64,000 bases of DNA, taken from contig JAJEAH010000048.1 of the NCBI GenBank assembly GCA_022824225.1, forward strand, positions 1 through 64,000, read 5' to 3'. The translations under genes were made by a program, and so were the position numbers. Below the pieces are notes generated by a model. It had not been told where the DNA came from, made no database searches, and worked only from the letters and a program-made list of their open reading frames with translations. Source of the stretch: Chloroflexota bacterium (GTDB taxonomy: Bacteria > Chloroflexota > UBA11872 > VXOZ01). The number at the start of each line of letters is the position of its first letter. Positions within the stretch are counted from its first letter, which is position 1. This document shows, piece after piece, positions 23,959 to 33,690 of this stretch.

Positions 23959-25260
23959 ATGATTCCCCGCTACACACGTCCCGTCATGGGCAAGATCTGG
24001 TCGGAAGAGCACAAATTCGCCACCTGGCTGCAGGTGGAGATCGCGGTGTGCGAGGCTTGGACGGAGCAGGGAAAGGTTCCCGCGGCCGACATGGCGAAAT
24101 TGCGGCAGGCGCCGCAGCCCTCACTCGCGCGCATAGCCGCCATCGAAAAGGAGATCGACCACGACCTGAACGCGTTTCTCATGGCCGTGGCGGAACAACT
24201 GGGCCCGGAGAGCCGCTTTCTGCACCTGGGGCTGACCTCATATGACGTGGAAGACACCGCCACCGGCTTGCGGCTGCGGGATGCCGCCGATGTGCTGCTA
24301 GCGGAAATCGACGCCTTGAGCGAGGTGCTGGAAGAGGCCGCGGTAACATACAAAGACGTGCCGCAGATTGGGCGCACCCACGGCGTGCAGGCCGAACCGA
24401 TTTCATTCGGCTACAAGCTGCTGGTGTGGGTGGATGAGATGCGCCGGAACCGAGCGCGCCTGGAGGCGGCGCGGGCCCAGGTAGCGGTCGGCAAAGTGTC
24501 CGGCGCGGTGGGCACCCACGCCAACGTGCCGCCCGTTATCGAGGACCGCGTCTGCGCCATGCTCGGCCTCGCCGTCGCGCCCACGTCCACCCAAATCGTC
24601 CAGCGGGACCGCCACGCCGATTTCGTCACCACGCTCGCGGTGATTGGCGCCTCGCTTGAGAAATTCTCGACGGAAATCCGCAATCTCCAGCGCACGGAAG
24701 TCCTGGAGGTGGAAGAGCCGTTCGAGCCCGGGCGGGTGGGCTCGTCCGCCATGCCGCACAAGCGCAACCCCGCGCGCTGTGAGCGCATCTCCGGTCTGGC
24801 GCGCTTGCTGCGGTCCTATGCGCTGACGGCGCTGGAAAACGTGGCGCTCTGGCACGAGCGGGACATCACGAATTCCGCCCCCGAACGCGTTATTTTTCCC
24901 GACTCCTGCATTGTTCTGGATTACATGCTCAGTCTCTTTACCCGCGTGATGGCCGATCTGCGCGTGTATCCGGATAACATGGCGCGCAACCTCGGCCAAA
25001 CGGGCGGGCTCGTCTTCAGCGAGGCAGTGCTCTTGGCTCTGATCGACTGCGGTCTGACGCGCCAGCACGCCTACGCCATCGTGCAGGAACACGCTACGGC
25101 GGCATGGGAGACCGGCGGCGACTTTGGCGCGCTGCTCAAGGGCGACCCGCGAGTGCGCGAGCACCTGGACGAGGCCGCAATCGACGCCCTCTTCGACGTG
25201 CGCCACCACCTGCGCCACGTCGACGCGTCCTACAGGCGCATGGGTCTGGCCGAGAAGTAG
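23959..25260 (+). CDS. purB: adenylosuccinate lyase
   Basis: A 433-residue fumarase/aspartase-superfamily enzyme that releases fumarate from SAICAR and from adenylosuccinate in purine synthesis. MIPRYTRPVMGKIWSEEHKF is the standard N-terminus, so ATG 23959 is preferred over the TTG start ten codons earlier. GLTSYDVEDTA and IGRTHGVQAEPISFG (catalytic His) are present. The signature loop GSSAMPHKRNPARCE holds the catalytic Ser. Length is typical of the short bacterial form. purC lies 1.3 kb downstream on the same strand but is separated by a VOC gene on the other strand, so purine genes here are close without forming an operon. Confidence 0.97.
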   Translation: MIPRYTRPVMGKIWSEEHKFATWLQVEIAVCEAWTEQGKVPAADMAKLRQAPQPSLARIAAIEKEIDHDLNAFLMAVAEQLGPESRFLHLGLTSYDVEDTATGLRLRDAADVLLAEIDALSEVLEEAAVTYKDVPQIGRTHGVQAEPISFGYKLLVWVDEMRRNRARLEAARAQVAVGKVSGAVGTHANVPPVIEDRVCAMLGLAVAPTSTQIVQRDRHADFVTTLAVIGASLEKFSTEIRNLQRTEVLEVEEPFEPGRVGSSAMPHKRNPARCERISGLARLLRSYALTALENVALWHERDITNSAPERVIFPDSCIVLDYMLSLFTRVMADLRVYPDNMARNLGQTGGLVFSEAVLLALIDCGLTRQHAYAIVQEHATAAWETGGDFGALLKGDPRVREHLDEAAIDALFDVRHHLRHVDASYRRMGLAEK

Positions 25261-25668
25261 CCGTCCTGCCAAAGCCGCAGTTCTCCAGTAGCGCAGATTT
25301 GCAACCTGCGTTTTCGGCAGCAATTGGGTTTGGGCGGTCACGCGCTAACGCCAAACCGCCGGGTACCCACCCGCGCTGCCCTCCGCGCCAAGAGGCGAGG
25401 GACAAGCCCTAATGCTGTCGCATTAAAGAGTCACGTACGTTTGTTGGTCTCCCAAATCCTCACAAATGGATAAAAGTACACACAGCCGTTCGCCTTGAAC
25501 CTGTCGAAAGGTGAACGGCGGGGTAGTTGTGGCGCACTGTACTACCCGTCCATACTTCGACAGGCTCAGCACGAACGGGTAGTACAGCGATCATCAGTTT
25601 TAAGCGACAGCATTGGGGACAAGCCCCCGCGCTACATCTATAGGGACGGCACGAAGACAGCGCCGCGC
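25261..25668. repeat. intergenic gap of dispersed repeats (F1, F5, F6)
   Basis: 408 bases with no gene. F5 (AGTAGCGCAGATTTGCAACC, near 25287) also occurs near 52508. F6 (GGGGACAAGCCCCCGCGCTA) lies at 25615 with a degraded copy near 25400. A pair of oppositely oriented F1 arms (GTTCGCCTTGAACCTGTCGA near 25489 and CTTCGACAGGCTCAGCACGA near 25556) forms an F1-type element of about 90 bp. Confidence 0.75.
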
Positions 25669-26463
25669 CTATGCGTCGTGGGTCGCCATCTCAATGAGCG
25701 TGCAGAAGGCGCCCTGCGGATCGCACACGAACGCAAATCTGCCCACGCCCTCCACCGCCATGACGGGTGAAATTTGCTGTCCGCCCAGGCTCTGCAATTG
25801 CGCCAGCGAGTCGTCCAGGTTGGCGACGGCGAGGTAGATCGACCAATGCGGCGGCATCGGTTCCCATTCCGGCCTGATCGCCATCATGCCGGCTGCCGGT
25901 CTTTCATCGAGGCTGAACAGGTTATACTCGCCGCCGTCGCCGCTGGGCGTCATCTCCGCCGACCAGCCGAAGAGGCCCACGTAGAATTCCTGGGCCGCGG
26001 CGGTATCGTGGGTGTAGAGTTCGCACCATGCCAGTGCGCCCGGTTCGCCAAAGACCTCGGCCCCGATTTCCGTGCCCGGCTGCCACACCGAAAACGCCGC
26101 GCCGGTGGGGTCTTGCGCCACCGCCATGCGGCCGGCGTCCATGACTGCCAGCGGCTCCTGCGCCAGCGTGCCGCCCAGCTCCGTGACGCGCGCCGCCGTG
26201 GCGTCGATGTCGGCTACCGTGAAGTAGCTCTGCCACACCGGCCGGCCGCCCGTCAACTGCTTGAGCTCCTCAGGCATGTCGTACATGGCAAACACGTTGC
26301 GCTCCCGCTTTTGCAGCAGGGCATAGGTCGAGCCTTCGGGTGAGGGCGCGTCCAAGGCCTTCAGTCCGAGGAGCGTGGTGTAGAACTGCTTGGAACCGTC
26401 CAGGTCCGGCGTGCCCAGATCGGCCCAACTGAACATGCCCGGTTGATGTTGCGTTACGTCCAT
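25669..26463 (-). CDS. two-domain VOC-family protein (CFP-30B / 27-kDa antigen type)
   Basis: A 264-residue protein made of two vicinal-oxygen-chelate halves, as in the mycobacterial CFP-30B family. The N-terminal half begins GMFSWADLGTPDLDGSKQFY and ends VAQDPTGAAFSVWQP. The C-terminal half begins LAWCELYTHDTAAAQEFYVG and ends FVCDPQGAFCTLIEM. The pairing of xFYxxLxGW segments with D-P-x-G-A ends is characteristic. No catalytic role is established for this family; relatives often occur next to oxidoreductases. Here it is flanked by purine genes and repeats. Start ATG 26463 has AGAGGA upstream. Confidence 0.88.
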   Translation of the reverse strand: MDVTQHQPGMFSWADLGTPDLDGSKQFYTTLLGLKALDAPSPEGSTYALLQKRERNVFAMYDMPEELKQLTGGRPVWQSYFTVADIDATAARVTELGGTLAQEPLAVMDAGRMAVAQDPTGAAFSVWQPGTEIGAEVFGEPGALAWCELYTHDTAAAQEFYVGLFGWSAEMTPSGDGGEYNLFSLDERPAAGMMAIRPEWEPMPPHWSIYLAVANLDDSLAQLQSLGGQQISPVMAVEGVGRFAFVCDPQGAFCTLIEMATHDA

Positions 26464-26579
26464 GGTTTCCTCTGGTGCGTGCTTACGCGTTACGTCGTGT
26501 CAGCTATAGCGGCCCACACCGTCTATAGTAGAACGTGTAGGCGGAGACAGGCAATGAGACCGGAGAAGGGGGCGCAACG

Positions 26580-27470
26580 ATGGACGACGTAATCCTGGAG
26601 ACGGCGCTGCCCCTGCCCCGCTATGCCCGGGGCAAGGTGCGCGACATGTACGACGTGGGCGAGCAGTTGCTCATCGTCACCACTGATCGCATTTCGGCCT
26701 TCGACGTGGTGCTGCCCATGGGCATACCCGGCAAGGGCCGGGTGCTCAATACGCTGTCGGCGTTTTGGTTCCGGCGGTCGCGCCGCCTGATGCCCAATCA
26801 CCTCATCACCACCGACGTTGCGGACTACCCGGCGGCGCTCCAGCCCCACGGCGAGATGCTGGCGGGCCGCAGCATGCTGGTGCGGAAGGCGGAACGGATC
26901 GACGCTGAGTGCGTGGTGCGGGGCTATCTGGCCGGTTCCGGCTGGCGCGACTATGTGCGCACCGGTGCGGTTTGCGGGCACGCGCTGCCGCCGGGCCTGC
27001 TGGAAAGCCAGGAGTTGCCCGAACCCATCTTCACGCCCGCCACCAAGGCCGATTCCGGCCACGATGAGAACATCTCGCGGGAGGAGTTGGCGTCGCGCAT
27101 CGGCCCGGAGCTCGCGTCCCGCCTGGAAGCGGCCTCCCTCGCCATCTACGCGTTTGGACGCGCGGAAGCCCAGCAGGCCGGCTTGATCGTGGCCGATACG
27201 AAGTTCGAATTCGGGCTCTACCAAGGTGAACTCATCCTCATCGATGAAGCGTTCACGCCGGACTCCTCGCGCTATTGGGACATAGACATCTACGAGCCCG
27301 GCCACCCCCAGCCGAGCTACGATAAGGAATTCGTGCGCGAATGGCTGCGCGAAAGCGGCTGGGACATGGAGCCGCCGGCGCCCATGCTGCCGGACGACAT
27401 CGTCCGGAAGACCGCCGCAAAATATACGGAAGCCCTGCGCCGCATCACGGCTTTACCGCGGTCGCAGTGA
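26580..27470 (+). CDS. purC: phosphoribosylaminoimidazole-succinocarboxamide (SAICAR) synthase
   Basis: A 296-residue ATP-dependent ligase joining aspartate to CAIR in purine synthesis. LPRYARGKVRDMYDVGEQLL is the ATP-binding start. TTDRISAFDVVLPMGIPGKG is the highly conserved second motif. RAERIDAECVVRGYLAGSGW binds the substrate, and IVADTKFEFG with LILIDEAFTPDSSRYW closes the active site. Length matches the longer, yeast-like form found in several bacterial phyla. A TATAGT box lies at 26524-26529, about 50 bases upstream. The gene converges on the GT4 gene, with only 34 bases between stops. Confidence 0.97.
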   Translation: MDDVILETALPLPRYARGKVRDMYDVGEQLLIVTTDRISAFDVVLPMGIPGKGRVLNTLSAFWFRRSRRLMPNHLITTDVADYPAALQPHGEMLAGRSMLVRKAERIDAECVVRGYLAGSGWRDYVRTGAVCGHALPPGLLESQELPEPIFTPATKADSGHDENISREELASRIGPELASRLEAASLAIYAFGRAEAQQAGLIVADTKFEFGLYQGELILIDEAFTPDSSRYWDIDIYEPGHPQPSYDKEFVREWLRESGWDMEPPAPMLPDDIVRKTAAKYTEALRRITALPRSQ

Positions 27471-27504
27471 CAGTTGGCCTAGAGATGCAGGAACGGCTGC
27501 GCGG

Positions 27505-28692
27505 CTACGACGCGGGGGCGGGACGCTCAGTGCGCCGGCAGGCCGCCGTATACACCGCCAGGTTGTGTTCGGCGATGCGCGGCCACGAAAAGCCCAGGGC
27601 AAAGCGCCGGGCGGCGTTGCCGAGACTCGCGCCCAGGGCGCGGTCGTCGTAGAGGCGGCGGAGCGCCTGGCTCAGCGCGGCGGCGTCTTCGGGCGGCGTC
27701 AGCAGCAGCGCATCGCTCTCCTGCAATTCCGGCGCGGGCTGCTTGGGATACGTGCTCACCAGCGGCAGGCTGTGGGCCATGGTTGTCAGTAAGCTCGTCC
27801 GGCGCAGCGACGCCCCGTCGGCAAACGGCAGGGCCATGGCGTCGCACGTCTGGATGGCGCGCGAGGCGTCGGTCGTTTCCAGGTAGCCGGTGCTCAGCAG
27901 GATGTCCTCAGTATCCAGCCGCAGCCGGTAGATGAGGCGCTCCAGGTGCTCCTTGTAGACCGCGTTGTACGGATCGCTCTCGCCCAAGCTGCCGCCAATG
28001 ATGAGCACCTGTACGGGGATGTCCTGGTCGCGCAGGATGCGCACCGCTTCGAAGAGGGTGTCCACGCCCTTGGTGAGATTGATGAAGCCGAAGAAGCCTA
28101 CCAGGAATGCGTTTTCCGCCACGCCGCATTCGGCCCGGAGCGCCCGCCGCCGCTCTGCGGAAATAGGCGCCACGGGCACCGCCGGGCCGACGCCGATCCG
28201 GTGTGTGGGCACGTCCGCATCCACCGTTGCCTCCCACTGCGCGCGGTCTTCGCGAGTGGTGAAGATGCACGCGTCGCTGTAGCGGCCCAGCATGTGGGTC
28301 ACCCAACGGCGCACGGGACCGGCCTTGGGAAAGAGATAGGGCGTGCGCAGGTCGTGGAACGTGGTGACGAGCGCCGGGCGGGGCGTATGGCGGCGGAGGT
28401 ACCAGGGTAGGAGGTTGACGGCGGGTTTGAGATCGAAGGCGGCGGTCTGGAATTGGATGTGGACCACGTCGATTTCCCGTTCGGCAATGATCTGCCGCGC
28501 GACTGACCAGAAGGGAAAGCCCCACGTGCCGACGACGGGATGCACGGTGGGCTCCACGCTGGCGCAATTCGAGCCGGTCAGCACTTCGCTGGCCACGTCC
28601 AGCGCGCGGAGTTCGGAGCGCAACGCCGCAGTGTAGTCGGCGATCCCGCCCTGGTTGGGCGGGTATTCCCCGGTGACGAAGAGTACGCGCAT
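27505..28692 (-). CDS. GT4-family glycosyltransferase
   Basis: A 395-residue GT-B glycosyltransferase of the group 1 (GT4) family, which transfers a sugar from a nucleotide donor to a lipid- or glycan-linked acceptor at the cytoplasmic membrane face. MRVLFVTGEYPPNQGGIADY is the classic N-terminus with the glycine loop. FLVGFFGFINLTKGVDTLFE begins the second Rossmann domain, and the donor-binding part contains CDAMALPFADGASLRRTSLL in place of the usual E-x7-E. Start ATG 28692 replaces the track's earlier in-frame start, which lacks homology. It lies downstream of two GT2 genes on the same strand, suggesting a surface-glycan operon. Confidence 0.9.
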   Translation of the reverse strand: MRVLFVTGEYPPNQGGIADYTAALRSELRALDVASEVLTGSNCASVEPTVHPVVGTWGFPFWSVARQIIAEREIDVVHIQFQTAAFDLKPAVNLLPWYLRRHTPRPALVTTFHDLRTPYLFPKAGPVRRWVTHMLGRYSDACIFTTREDRAQWEATVDADVPTHRIGVGPAVPVAPISAERRRALRAECGVAENAFLVGFFGFINLTKGVDTLFEAVRILRDQDIPVQVLIIGGSLGESDPYNAVYKEHLERLIYRLRLDTEDILLSTGYLETTDASRAIQTCDAMALPFADGASLRRTSLLTTMAHSLPLVSTYPKQPAPELQESDALLLTPPEDAAALSQALRRLYDDRALGASLGNAARRFALGFSWPRIAEHNLAVYTAACRRTERPAPAS

Positions 28693-28821
28693 GTCTAGAT
28701 TTGGGAAGTCCTTCCCACTGCGCGCCGCCGGGCAGCCTGGCGGATCGCGGCGCATGGAGATTGAGCGTTTCGCGGCGCGGGCATGCCGCCGCAATGGCTG
28801 ACGTTAGCGCGCACACGTAGA

Positions 28822-30663
28822 TTATACGAGACGACGGCCCCTGCCCGGAAAGCCGGTGAGGTACCACGCGGTCACGTGAGCGAAGATATTGGCTTTCTGG
28901 CGCGTGTGTTGGTCGCCTCGCTGCACGAGGGCGCGCACGCCCTGCTGCGCCGTGTAGGCGGCGAACAACAAGCCGATGACGATCCGCAGGAGCAGCGCCG
29001 GCCAGCGGCCGCGCTCCTTGGCCAGGAACTTGTGACGGCTGTGGTGAAAGTTGAGTGCGCGGCCTATCAGGTCCTGGTCGGCGCTCCGGCTGCGCTGGTG
29101 CCGAATTCGCGCCGTCGGCACGTATGCGACCTCCCAGCCGGCTTCCCTAATCCGGCGGCACCAGTCGGTTTCTTCGAAATACATGAAGAACCGGGGATCG
29201 AAGCCGCCCACCGCCCGCAGCGCGGTTCGCCGCGCAACAAGGCAGGCGCCCACCACCCAGTCAACACGCGCGGGTTGCGTTTCGTCAAGGTCGCGGCAAT
29301 AGAATCGCCGCAGGTCGGCGGTCTCGCCCAACCACCACTGCAGCGGCGTGCTCTCCAGCAGCGTGGTGGCAAACGTGTATGCGCGGCGACAGGTGGACTG
29401 TGTGCCCCAGCCGCCGTCCGGACCGTCCGGCGCGGCGACGTGGGGCCCCAGCAGCCCGACGTGGGGTTCTTGGTCGAGGCAGTCCCGAACGGCGGCAAAG
29501 AACCCGGCCTCCACAGTCGCATCGGGATTCAAGACCACCACCGTCTCCCCGCGCGCCGCCGCCATGCCTTGGTTGGCCGCGTTCCCAAAGCCTGCGTTGG
29601 CGGCGTTGGCAATGAGGCGCACGCGGGGAAAACGCGCTCGCACCAGCGCTGCGCTGTCGTCTGCAGAAGCATTGTCCACGACGATTACTTCACCGTCGAT
29701 CCCGGCGTCTTCCAGGTCTGCGAGCACCGATGCGATGGCGTCTGCGAGCAGCCCGGCCACGTTGTAGGCAACGATGACGACTGAGACGGCGCACGCCGCG
29801 GGCGGTAGTTGGCGAAATTCCCGCCAGACCCGGGTGGTGGGGTCTTTGGTCAGCGCGGCGAGATGCCGATGCATGCGCCAATCGAAATAAGCCATGGCAG
29901 CGCTGATGGCAAGGCCTGCCCCGCCTCCGGCATAGCCCTGCCACGTGAAGAAATGTCGGTTGAAGGCCCGCAGCGGCTGCAGCACGTAATTGTGGGGCCG
30001 CACCCGGCGCCCCAGCAGCCACTGGCGGCGGGCCTCCAATTCGGCATAGCGCTCGTGCTTGGCCAGAAACTGCCGCACCGAGGCGTAGCTATAGTGAGTC
30101 AGGGTCTCCGTGAGCCGCCGGTCGGGGCCGTCCAGGGTCACGAGTTCGTGCACGAGGCGGGTGGGGTCATAGCGGCCCTTCGCGGCCTGGAACAAGCGGA
30201 GTTGGTAGTCCGGACTCCAGCCCGCGTAACGCAGCCAGCGATCTTTCAAAAGGTTCTTGCGGGGTATCCAGTAGCCCGCGACGGATTCATCGCGGGCGGC
30301 GGTCCGAATCTCCTGGGCCAGCGCGGGCGTGACGATCTCATCGGCGTCGATGAAGAGCACCCAGGGCGTCCGCACGTGGCCGAGGGCGAAGTTGCGCTGG
30401 GCGGCGAAACTCTCGAGCTTGCGTTCCAATACGCGAGCGCCGTGCCGCCGGCAGCGCTCGCGGGTCGCGTCCGTGCTGAAGTCATCCACCACCAGAATAG
30501 CGTCGGCCCAGGCGAGGGGCGTGAGGCAGGCAGCGATGGTGTCCGCCACGTTGCGAGTGAGCACGACCGCCGTAATGCCGGTAGCGGGCGCCACAGCGGC
30601 AGGAGACGCGCAACCCGCGTTGGGCGAAGTGTGGGCGGGAGAACCAGGACGTGGCGCACTCAT
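28822..30663 (-). CDS. fused double GT2 glycosyltransferase
   Basis: A 613-residue protein with two GT-A domains in tandem. Domain 1 (about 30-270) resembles WaaE/KdtX-type glycosyltransferases: TAVVLTRNVADTIAACLTPL, LVVDDFSTDATRE and VLFIDADEIVTPAL (DxD) are visible. Domain 2 (about 295-560) is rhamnosyltransferase-like: SVVIVAYNVAGLLADAIAS, VIVVDNASADDSAALVRARF, VVLNPDATVEAGFF and EETDWCRRIREAGW. A weak hydrophobic segment (LLLRIVIGLLFAAYTAQQGV) follows. Domain 2 is close to the next gene upstream, pointing to a local duplication followed by fusion. Such fusions can add two successive sugars. It is 19 bases from the upstream GT2 gene. Confidence 0.9.
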   Translation of the reverse strand: MSAPRPGSPAHTSPNAGCASPAAVAPATGITAVVLTRNVADTIAACLTPLAWADAILVVDDFSTDATRERCRRHGARVLERKLESFAAQRNFALGHVRTPWVLFIDADEIVTPALAQEIRTAARDESVAGYWIPRKNLLKDRWLRYAGWSPDYQLRLFQAAKGRYDPTRLVHELVTLDGPDRRLTETLTHYSYASVRQFLAKHERYAELEARRQWLLGRRVRPHNYVLQPLRAFNRHFFTWQGYAGGGAGLAISAAMAYFDWRMHRHLAALTKDPTTRVWREFRQLPPAACAVSVVIVAYNVAGLLADAIASVLADLEDAGIDGEVIVVDNASADDSAALVRARFPRVRLIANAANAGFGNAANQGMAAARGETVVVLNPDATVEAGFFAAVRDCLDQEPHVGLLGPHVAAPDGPDGGWGTQSTCRRAYTFATTLLESTPLQWWLGETADLRRFYCRDLDETQPARVDWVVGACLVARRTALRAVGGFDPRFFMYFEETDWCRRIREAGWEVAYVPTARIRHQRSRSADQDLIGRALNFHHSRHKFLAKERGRWPALLLRIVIGLLFAAYTAQQGVRALVQRGDQHTRQKANIFAHVTAWYLTGFPGRGRRLV

Positions 30664-30682
30664 GGGCGTCTCTGCGGCCAGC

Positions 30683-31666
30683 TCACGAGCGCTGCTCGCC
30701 CCGGAGCGCCAGCGCGATCACGCGCTTCCGGCTCTGCCAGCGGTCGCGGAGCAGGGCGTGAGGGTCCGGCCCCTCGGCGGCAGCAGGAGACTCGGGGGGC
30801 CGGAAGCCCGCGCGCATCCGTCTGGGGAGCATGGTAAGCAACTGCCACAGCGCGCCGAAAGCCACGATGCCGCGGGCCGCCCACTGGTAGCCGGGGCTGC
30901 AGTGCTTGGCAAACAACCGGAAGCGGCTGCGGTGCAACTCCACGAACATGCGGCCGGCCGCTTGGCCGGTGCTTTGGCCTTCATGGTGCACCACGCGGGC
31001 GTCGGGCACGTGCATGATCTGCCAGCCCGCCTGCCGCATGCGGCGGCACCAGTCCACCTCCTCGCAGTACATGAAGAACCGTTCATCCAGCAGCCCCACC
31101 CCGTCGCAGGCGGCGCGCCGTACCATCATGCACGCGCCCAGGGGGTAGTCCATGGCAAACGGCTTTTCATGCAGGCGGAACGGGTAGCGGCCGTAGAGCC
31201 GCGAATTCAGCAGGCGGTGGTTCAGGGGAAAGAAGTCGATGAGAGCCATGGCGAGGGTGGGAAAGCGAAACGCCGCGTGTTGATACCGGCCGTCGGGGTA
31301 GAGCAGCGTGGGGCCCGCCACGCCCACCTCGGGATGCGCTTCGAGGAAGACCGCCAGCGCATCGAGAGCGCCGGGAAAGATCTCCGTATCCGGGTTGAGC
31401 AGGCAGAGCAACTCGCCGGTGGCGGCCCGCAGCCCCTGGTTGGTGGCCGCGGCAAAGCCGCGGTTTTCCGTGTTGGCAATCACCTGGGCTCGAGGAAATT
31501 GCCCGCGCACGAGCGCCGCGCTGTCGTCGGCGGAGGCGTTGTCCACGACGATCACTTCCTCCGGCGGGCGCGGCTCCGCGTAGACGGATGCCAGGCAGCG
31601 CGCCAGGAGCGGCCGCACGTTGTACGAAACGATGATGACCGAAAGGCTGCTGCGGCGTGCTTGCAT
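30683..31666 (-). CDS. GT2-family rhamnosyltransferase-like protein
   Basis: A 327-residue GT-A glycosyltransferase. SVIIVSYNVRPLLARCLASV binds the donor. VIVVDNASADDSAALVRGQF is nearly identical to the same segment in the downstream fused GT2. LLCLLNPDTEIFPGAL holds the metal-binding Asp, and MYCEEVDWCRRMRQAGWQI is the acceptor/catalytic ED motif. A C-terminal amphipathic/hydrophobic stretch (WAARGIVAFGALWQLLTMLP) may hold it at the membrane. It is the first gene of a minus-strand group of three glycosyltransferases. The acceptor is unknown. Confidence 0.92.
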   Translation of the reverse strand: MQARRSSLSVIIVSYNVRPLLARCLASVYAEPRPPEEVIVVDNASADDSAALVRGQFPRAQVIANTENRGFAAATNQGLRAATGELLCLLNPDTEIFPGALDALAVFLEAHPEVGVAGPTLLYPDGRYQHAAFRFPTLAMALIDFFPLNHRLLNSRLYGRYPFRLHEKPFAMDYPLGACMMVRRAACDGVGLLDERFFMYCEEVDWCRRMRQAGWQIMHVPDARVVHHEGQSTGQAAGRMFVELHRSRFRLFAKHCSPGYQWAARGIVAFGALWQLLTMLPRRMRAGFRPPESPAAAEGPDPHALLRDRWQSRKRVIALALRGEQRS

Positions 31667-31952
31667 ACCGCCTGTCGCTTCTCCTAATCGGGCCGTGGGG
31701 GCGCGCGGGCCGGAAGGGCGGATGTCGCGGTGCGCGTGGGCCGCGCCGCGGAGGGAGATTCCGGTTTGCGGGACGCTCGTTCCTGCCCGGGTTGCCGCCC
31801 CAGTTCCGTCTCTCGCCCAGGCGCGCGTCCTGTCCGGCTGCGTGGGACCTGCTGATTCAATAAAACCGTCTCAGGCCCCAATCGTCAACACCGTTCCACA
31901 TAGATTACGCTCGCCGGGGAGAGCCGTGGCCATAGCCGCGCGGCCCTCTCGC

Positions 31953-33002
31953 TCAGGCGGGAGCCGCCGCCGGACTCGCCGCCGGCGTGAACGTGTATTC
32001 CTTGAATTCGTTCTCGCAAGGCTGGCCGTACGCGATGAGCATGCGGCGTTCAGCGGGGATCATGATGTAGCCGATGACGCTGTGCATGGTGGGACCGTGC
32101 TGGCAGATGGAAATGGGATCGGCGTGGGCCCGGGCGATCGCCATCGCTTGTTCCAACGAGTGAGGGCGGACCGCCGTGAGTTCCTGCAGCAGGTCGTAAC
32201 GGCCGCGGCTATTGGCCATGAACGCCTCGTTATCCGTGCGCAGGTAGGGCCGCACCCGGTCCACCAGGCAGTGGTTGCTGGCCCACAGGGCGTGGTCGTC
32301 AAGAGAGCGCACCCCGGCGACGGTGGCTGTGCGTTCCATCACCGCCGCGTTGCCGGCGGCGTCGGTGAAAACCAGGTTGTGGCCGTGGCACATGATGGGC
32401 GTGCGCTCGGCCAGCGCCAAAGCGCCCGCCACGTCGTCGGGATACTGCAGGAAGTAGCGCAGAGCGATGTTGGCGGGTATGCCGCGCTCCCAGTCATCGT
32501 CACTGTTGGGCAGGCTGCCGCCGCCGTACGTGAGGCCGGCAGCGTTGACGCCCGCGTTCATCCAGACCGTACCGGCCCACGTGACGCCGATGAAGTCATG
32601 GCCGGAGTCGGGACGGCCTTCCAGATAGACGTGAAACCGGAGGGCATCGGGGTTCACGTCGTTGGACTTGTAGTGCACTACGCCGTGGTCAGGGGTGACC
32701 AGAACGAAATTCGTGCAGTTGGGCGGTGTGCGCCCGAGTTCTTGGCAGGAGTTGTAGGCGAGCACGTCGGCGAACGGGACGCCGGCGCCGTCGGCGATGC
32801 CGTGCAGTTCCGCCAGCGCCTCCGGAAACACCGCGTCCAGATTGCGTTCCACCTGTGTTAGCACGCGCGTGCGGTGCGGCTCCGGATATCGTTCCGTTGG
32901 CACAACCATTTGCACGGCCGCCGCGACCAGGTCGGCAAAGGCCTCGCCTTGCTGCCGGCCCATCGCGTACGGCGTTCCACTAAGCGCCACCTTGCGCATC
33001 AT
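31953..33002 (-). CDS. C45-family autoproteolytic acyltransferase/hydrolase
   Basis: A 349-residue Ntn-hydrolase of the isopenicillin-N acyltransferase type. These enzymes self-cleave before a Cys, which becomes the nucleophile for amide hydrolysis or acyl transfer. The likely nucleophile is in PPNCTNFVLVTPDHG at about residue 107, preceded by the family segment LAYNSCQELG. HGHNLVFTDAAGNAAVMERT and ALWASNHCLVD also match. A start at ATG 33002 gives the standard length; MMRKVALSGTPYAMGRQQGE is the usual N-terminus. It probably acts on an unknown N-acyl amine or amide in the cytoplasm. The gene stands alone next to the repeat nursery. Confidence 0.87.
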   Translation of the reverse strand: MMRKVALSGTPYAMGRQQGEAFADLVAAAVQMVVPTERYPEPHRTRVLTQVERNLDAVFPEALAELHGIADGAGVPFADVLAYNSCQELGRTPPNCTNFVLVTPDHGVVHYKSNDVNPDALRFHVYLEGRPDSGHDFIGVTWAGTVWMNAGVNAAGLTYGGGSLPNSDDDWERGIPANIALRYFLQYPDDVAGALALAERTPIMCHGHNLVFTDAAGNAAVMERTATVAGVRSLDDHALWASNHCLVDRVRPYLRTDNEAFMANSRGRYDLLQELTAVRPHSLEQAMAIARAHADPISICQHGPTMHSVIGYIMIPAERRMLIAYGQPCENEFKEYTFTPAASPAAAPA

Positions 33003-33183
33003 GCCATCTCCTCTACGGCTACAGCCCTACTACCCCGGACCCAGGCTAGCTTACCGGACACTTGTAGTGTACCCGATAGCACGGCAGGCCGGGGATTGAC
33101 TTTGCGGAGGGACCGTTCCCGCTGAATTCGAACATGCCTACAACGCTAACCGTTCGCGCTGAGCTTGCCGAATAGCAGAACAA

Positions 33184-33330
33184 CCGTTCGCGCTGAGCTT
33201 GTCGAAGCGCCTGACCGCGCTGGAAGCAAATGGAGTCCGGTATTTCGCCTAGCCCGCAGCCGTGGCGCCTGGTTGGTGGCTGGCCTGCCGCCTGCTGCCG
33301 TTCATACTTCGACGCGCTCAGCACGAACGG
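33184..33330. mobile_element. MITE-like element, copy A (about 147 bp, 24-bp inverted ends)
   Basis: The left end CCGTTCGCGCTGAGCTTGTC followed by GAAG is matched in inverse by CTTCGACGCGCTCAGCACGA followed by ACGG at the right end (21 of 24 paired). The right part also forms a hairpin, GCCTGCTGCCGTTC with GAACGGCAGCAGGC. No coding capacity. Confidence 0.7.
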
Positions 33331-33690
33331 CAGCAGGCTGCGCACGCGGAGGCTAGGGCTCCGGGGGTGTCAGGGGCAATCCCAGCAAGCGGCCTGGCAC
33401 GAAGTACTCGGTTGTAAGGCTCTGGAGGCGTTAGGGGCAATCATCTCATTCCCAGCAGGCTGCGTATGGGGTGGCTATGGAATGCGCCTGCCACGGGTCG
33501 TGTGTTCACTGATGTAACGTCTGCGGTAGGGCGAAAGCGGAGATGGTGTGGGTCGTTGCGCGTTGGCGGTGGGAGCGCCAAGAAGGCGTTCGCACTGAAC
33601 TCGGACACGCAGGTACCGCAGACCGTTCGCGCTGAGCTTGTCGAATAGCAGAACAAGCGTTCGCGCTGAGCTTGTCGAATAGCAAAACAA

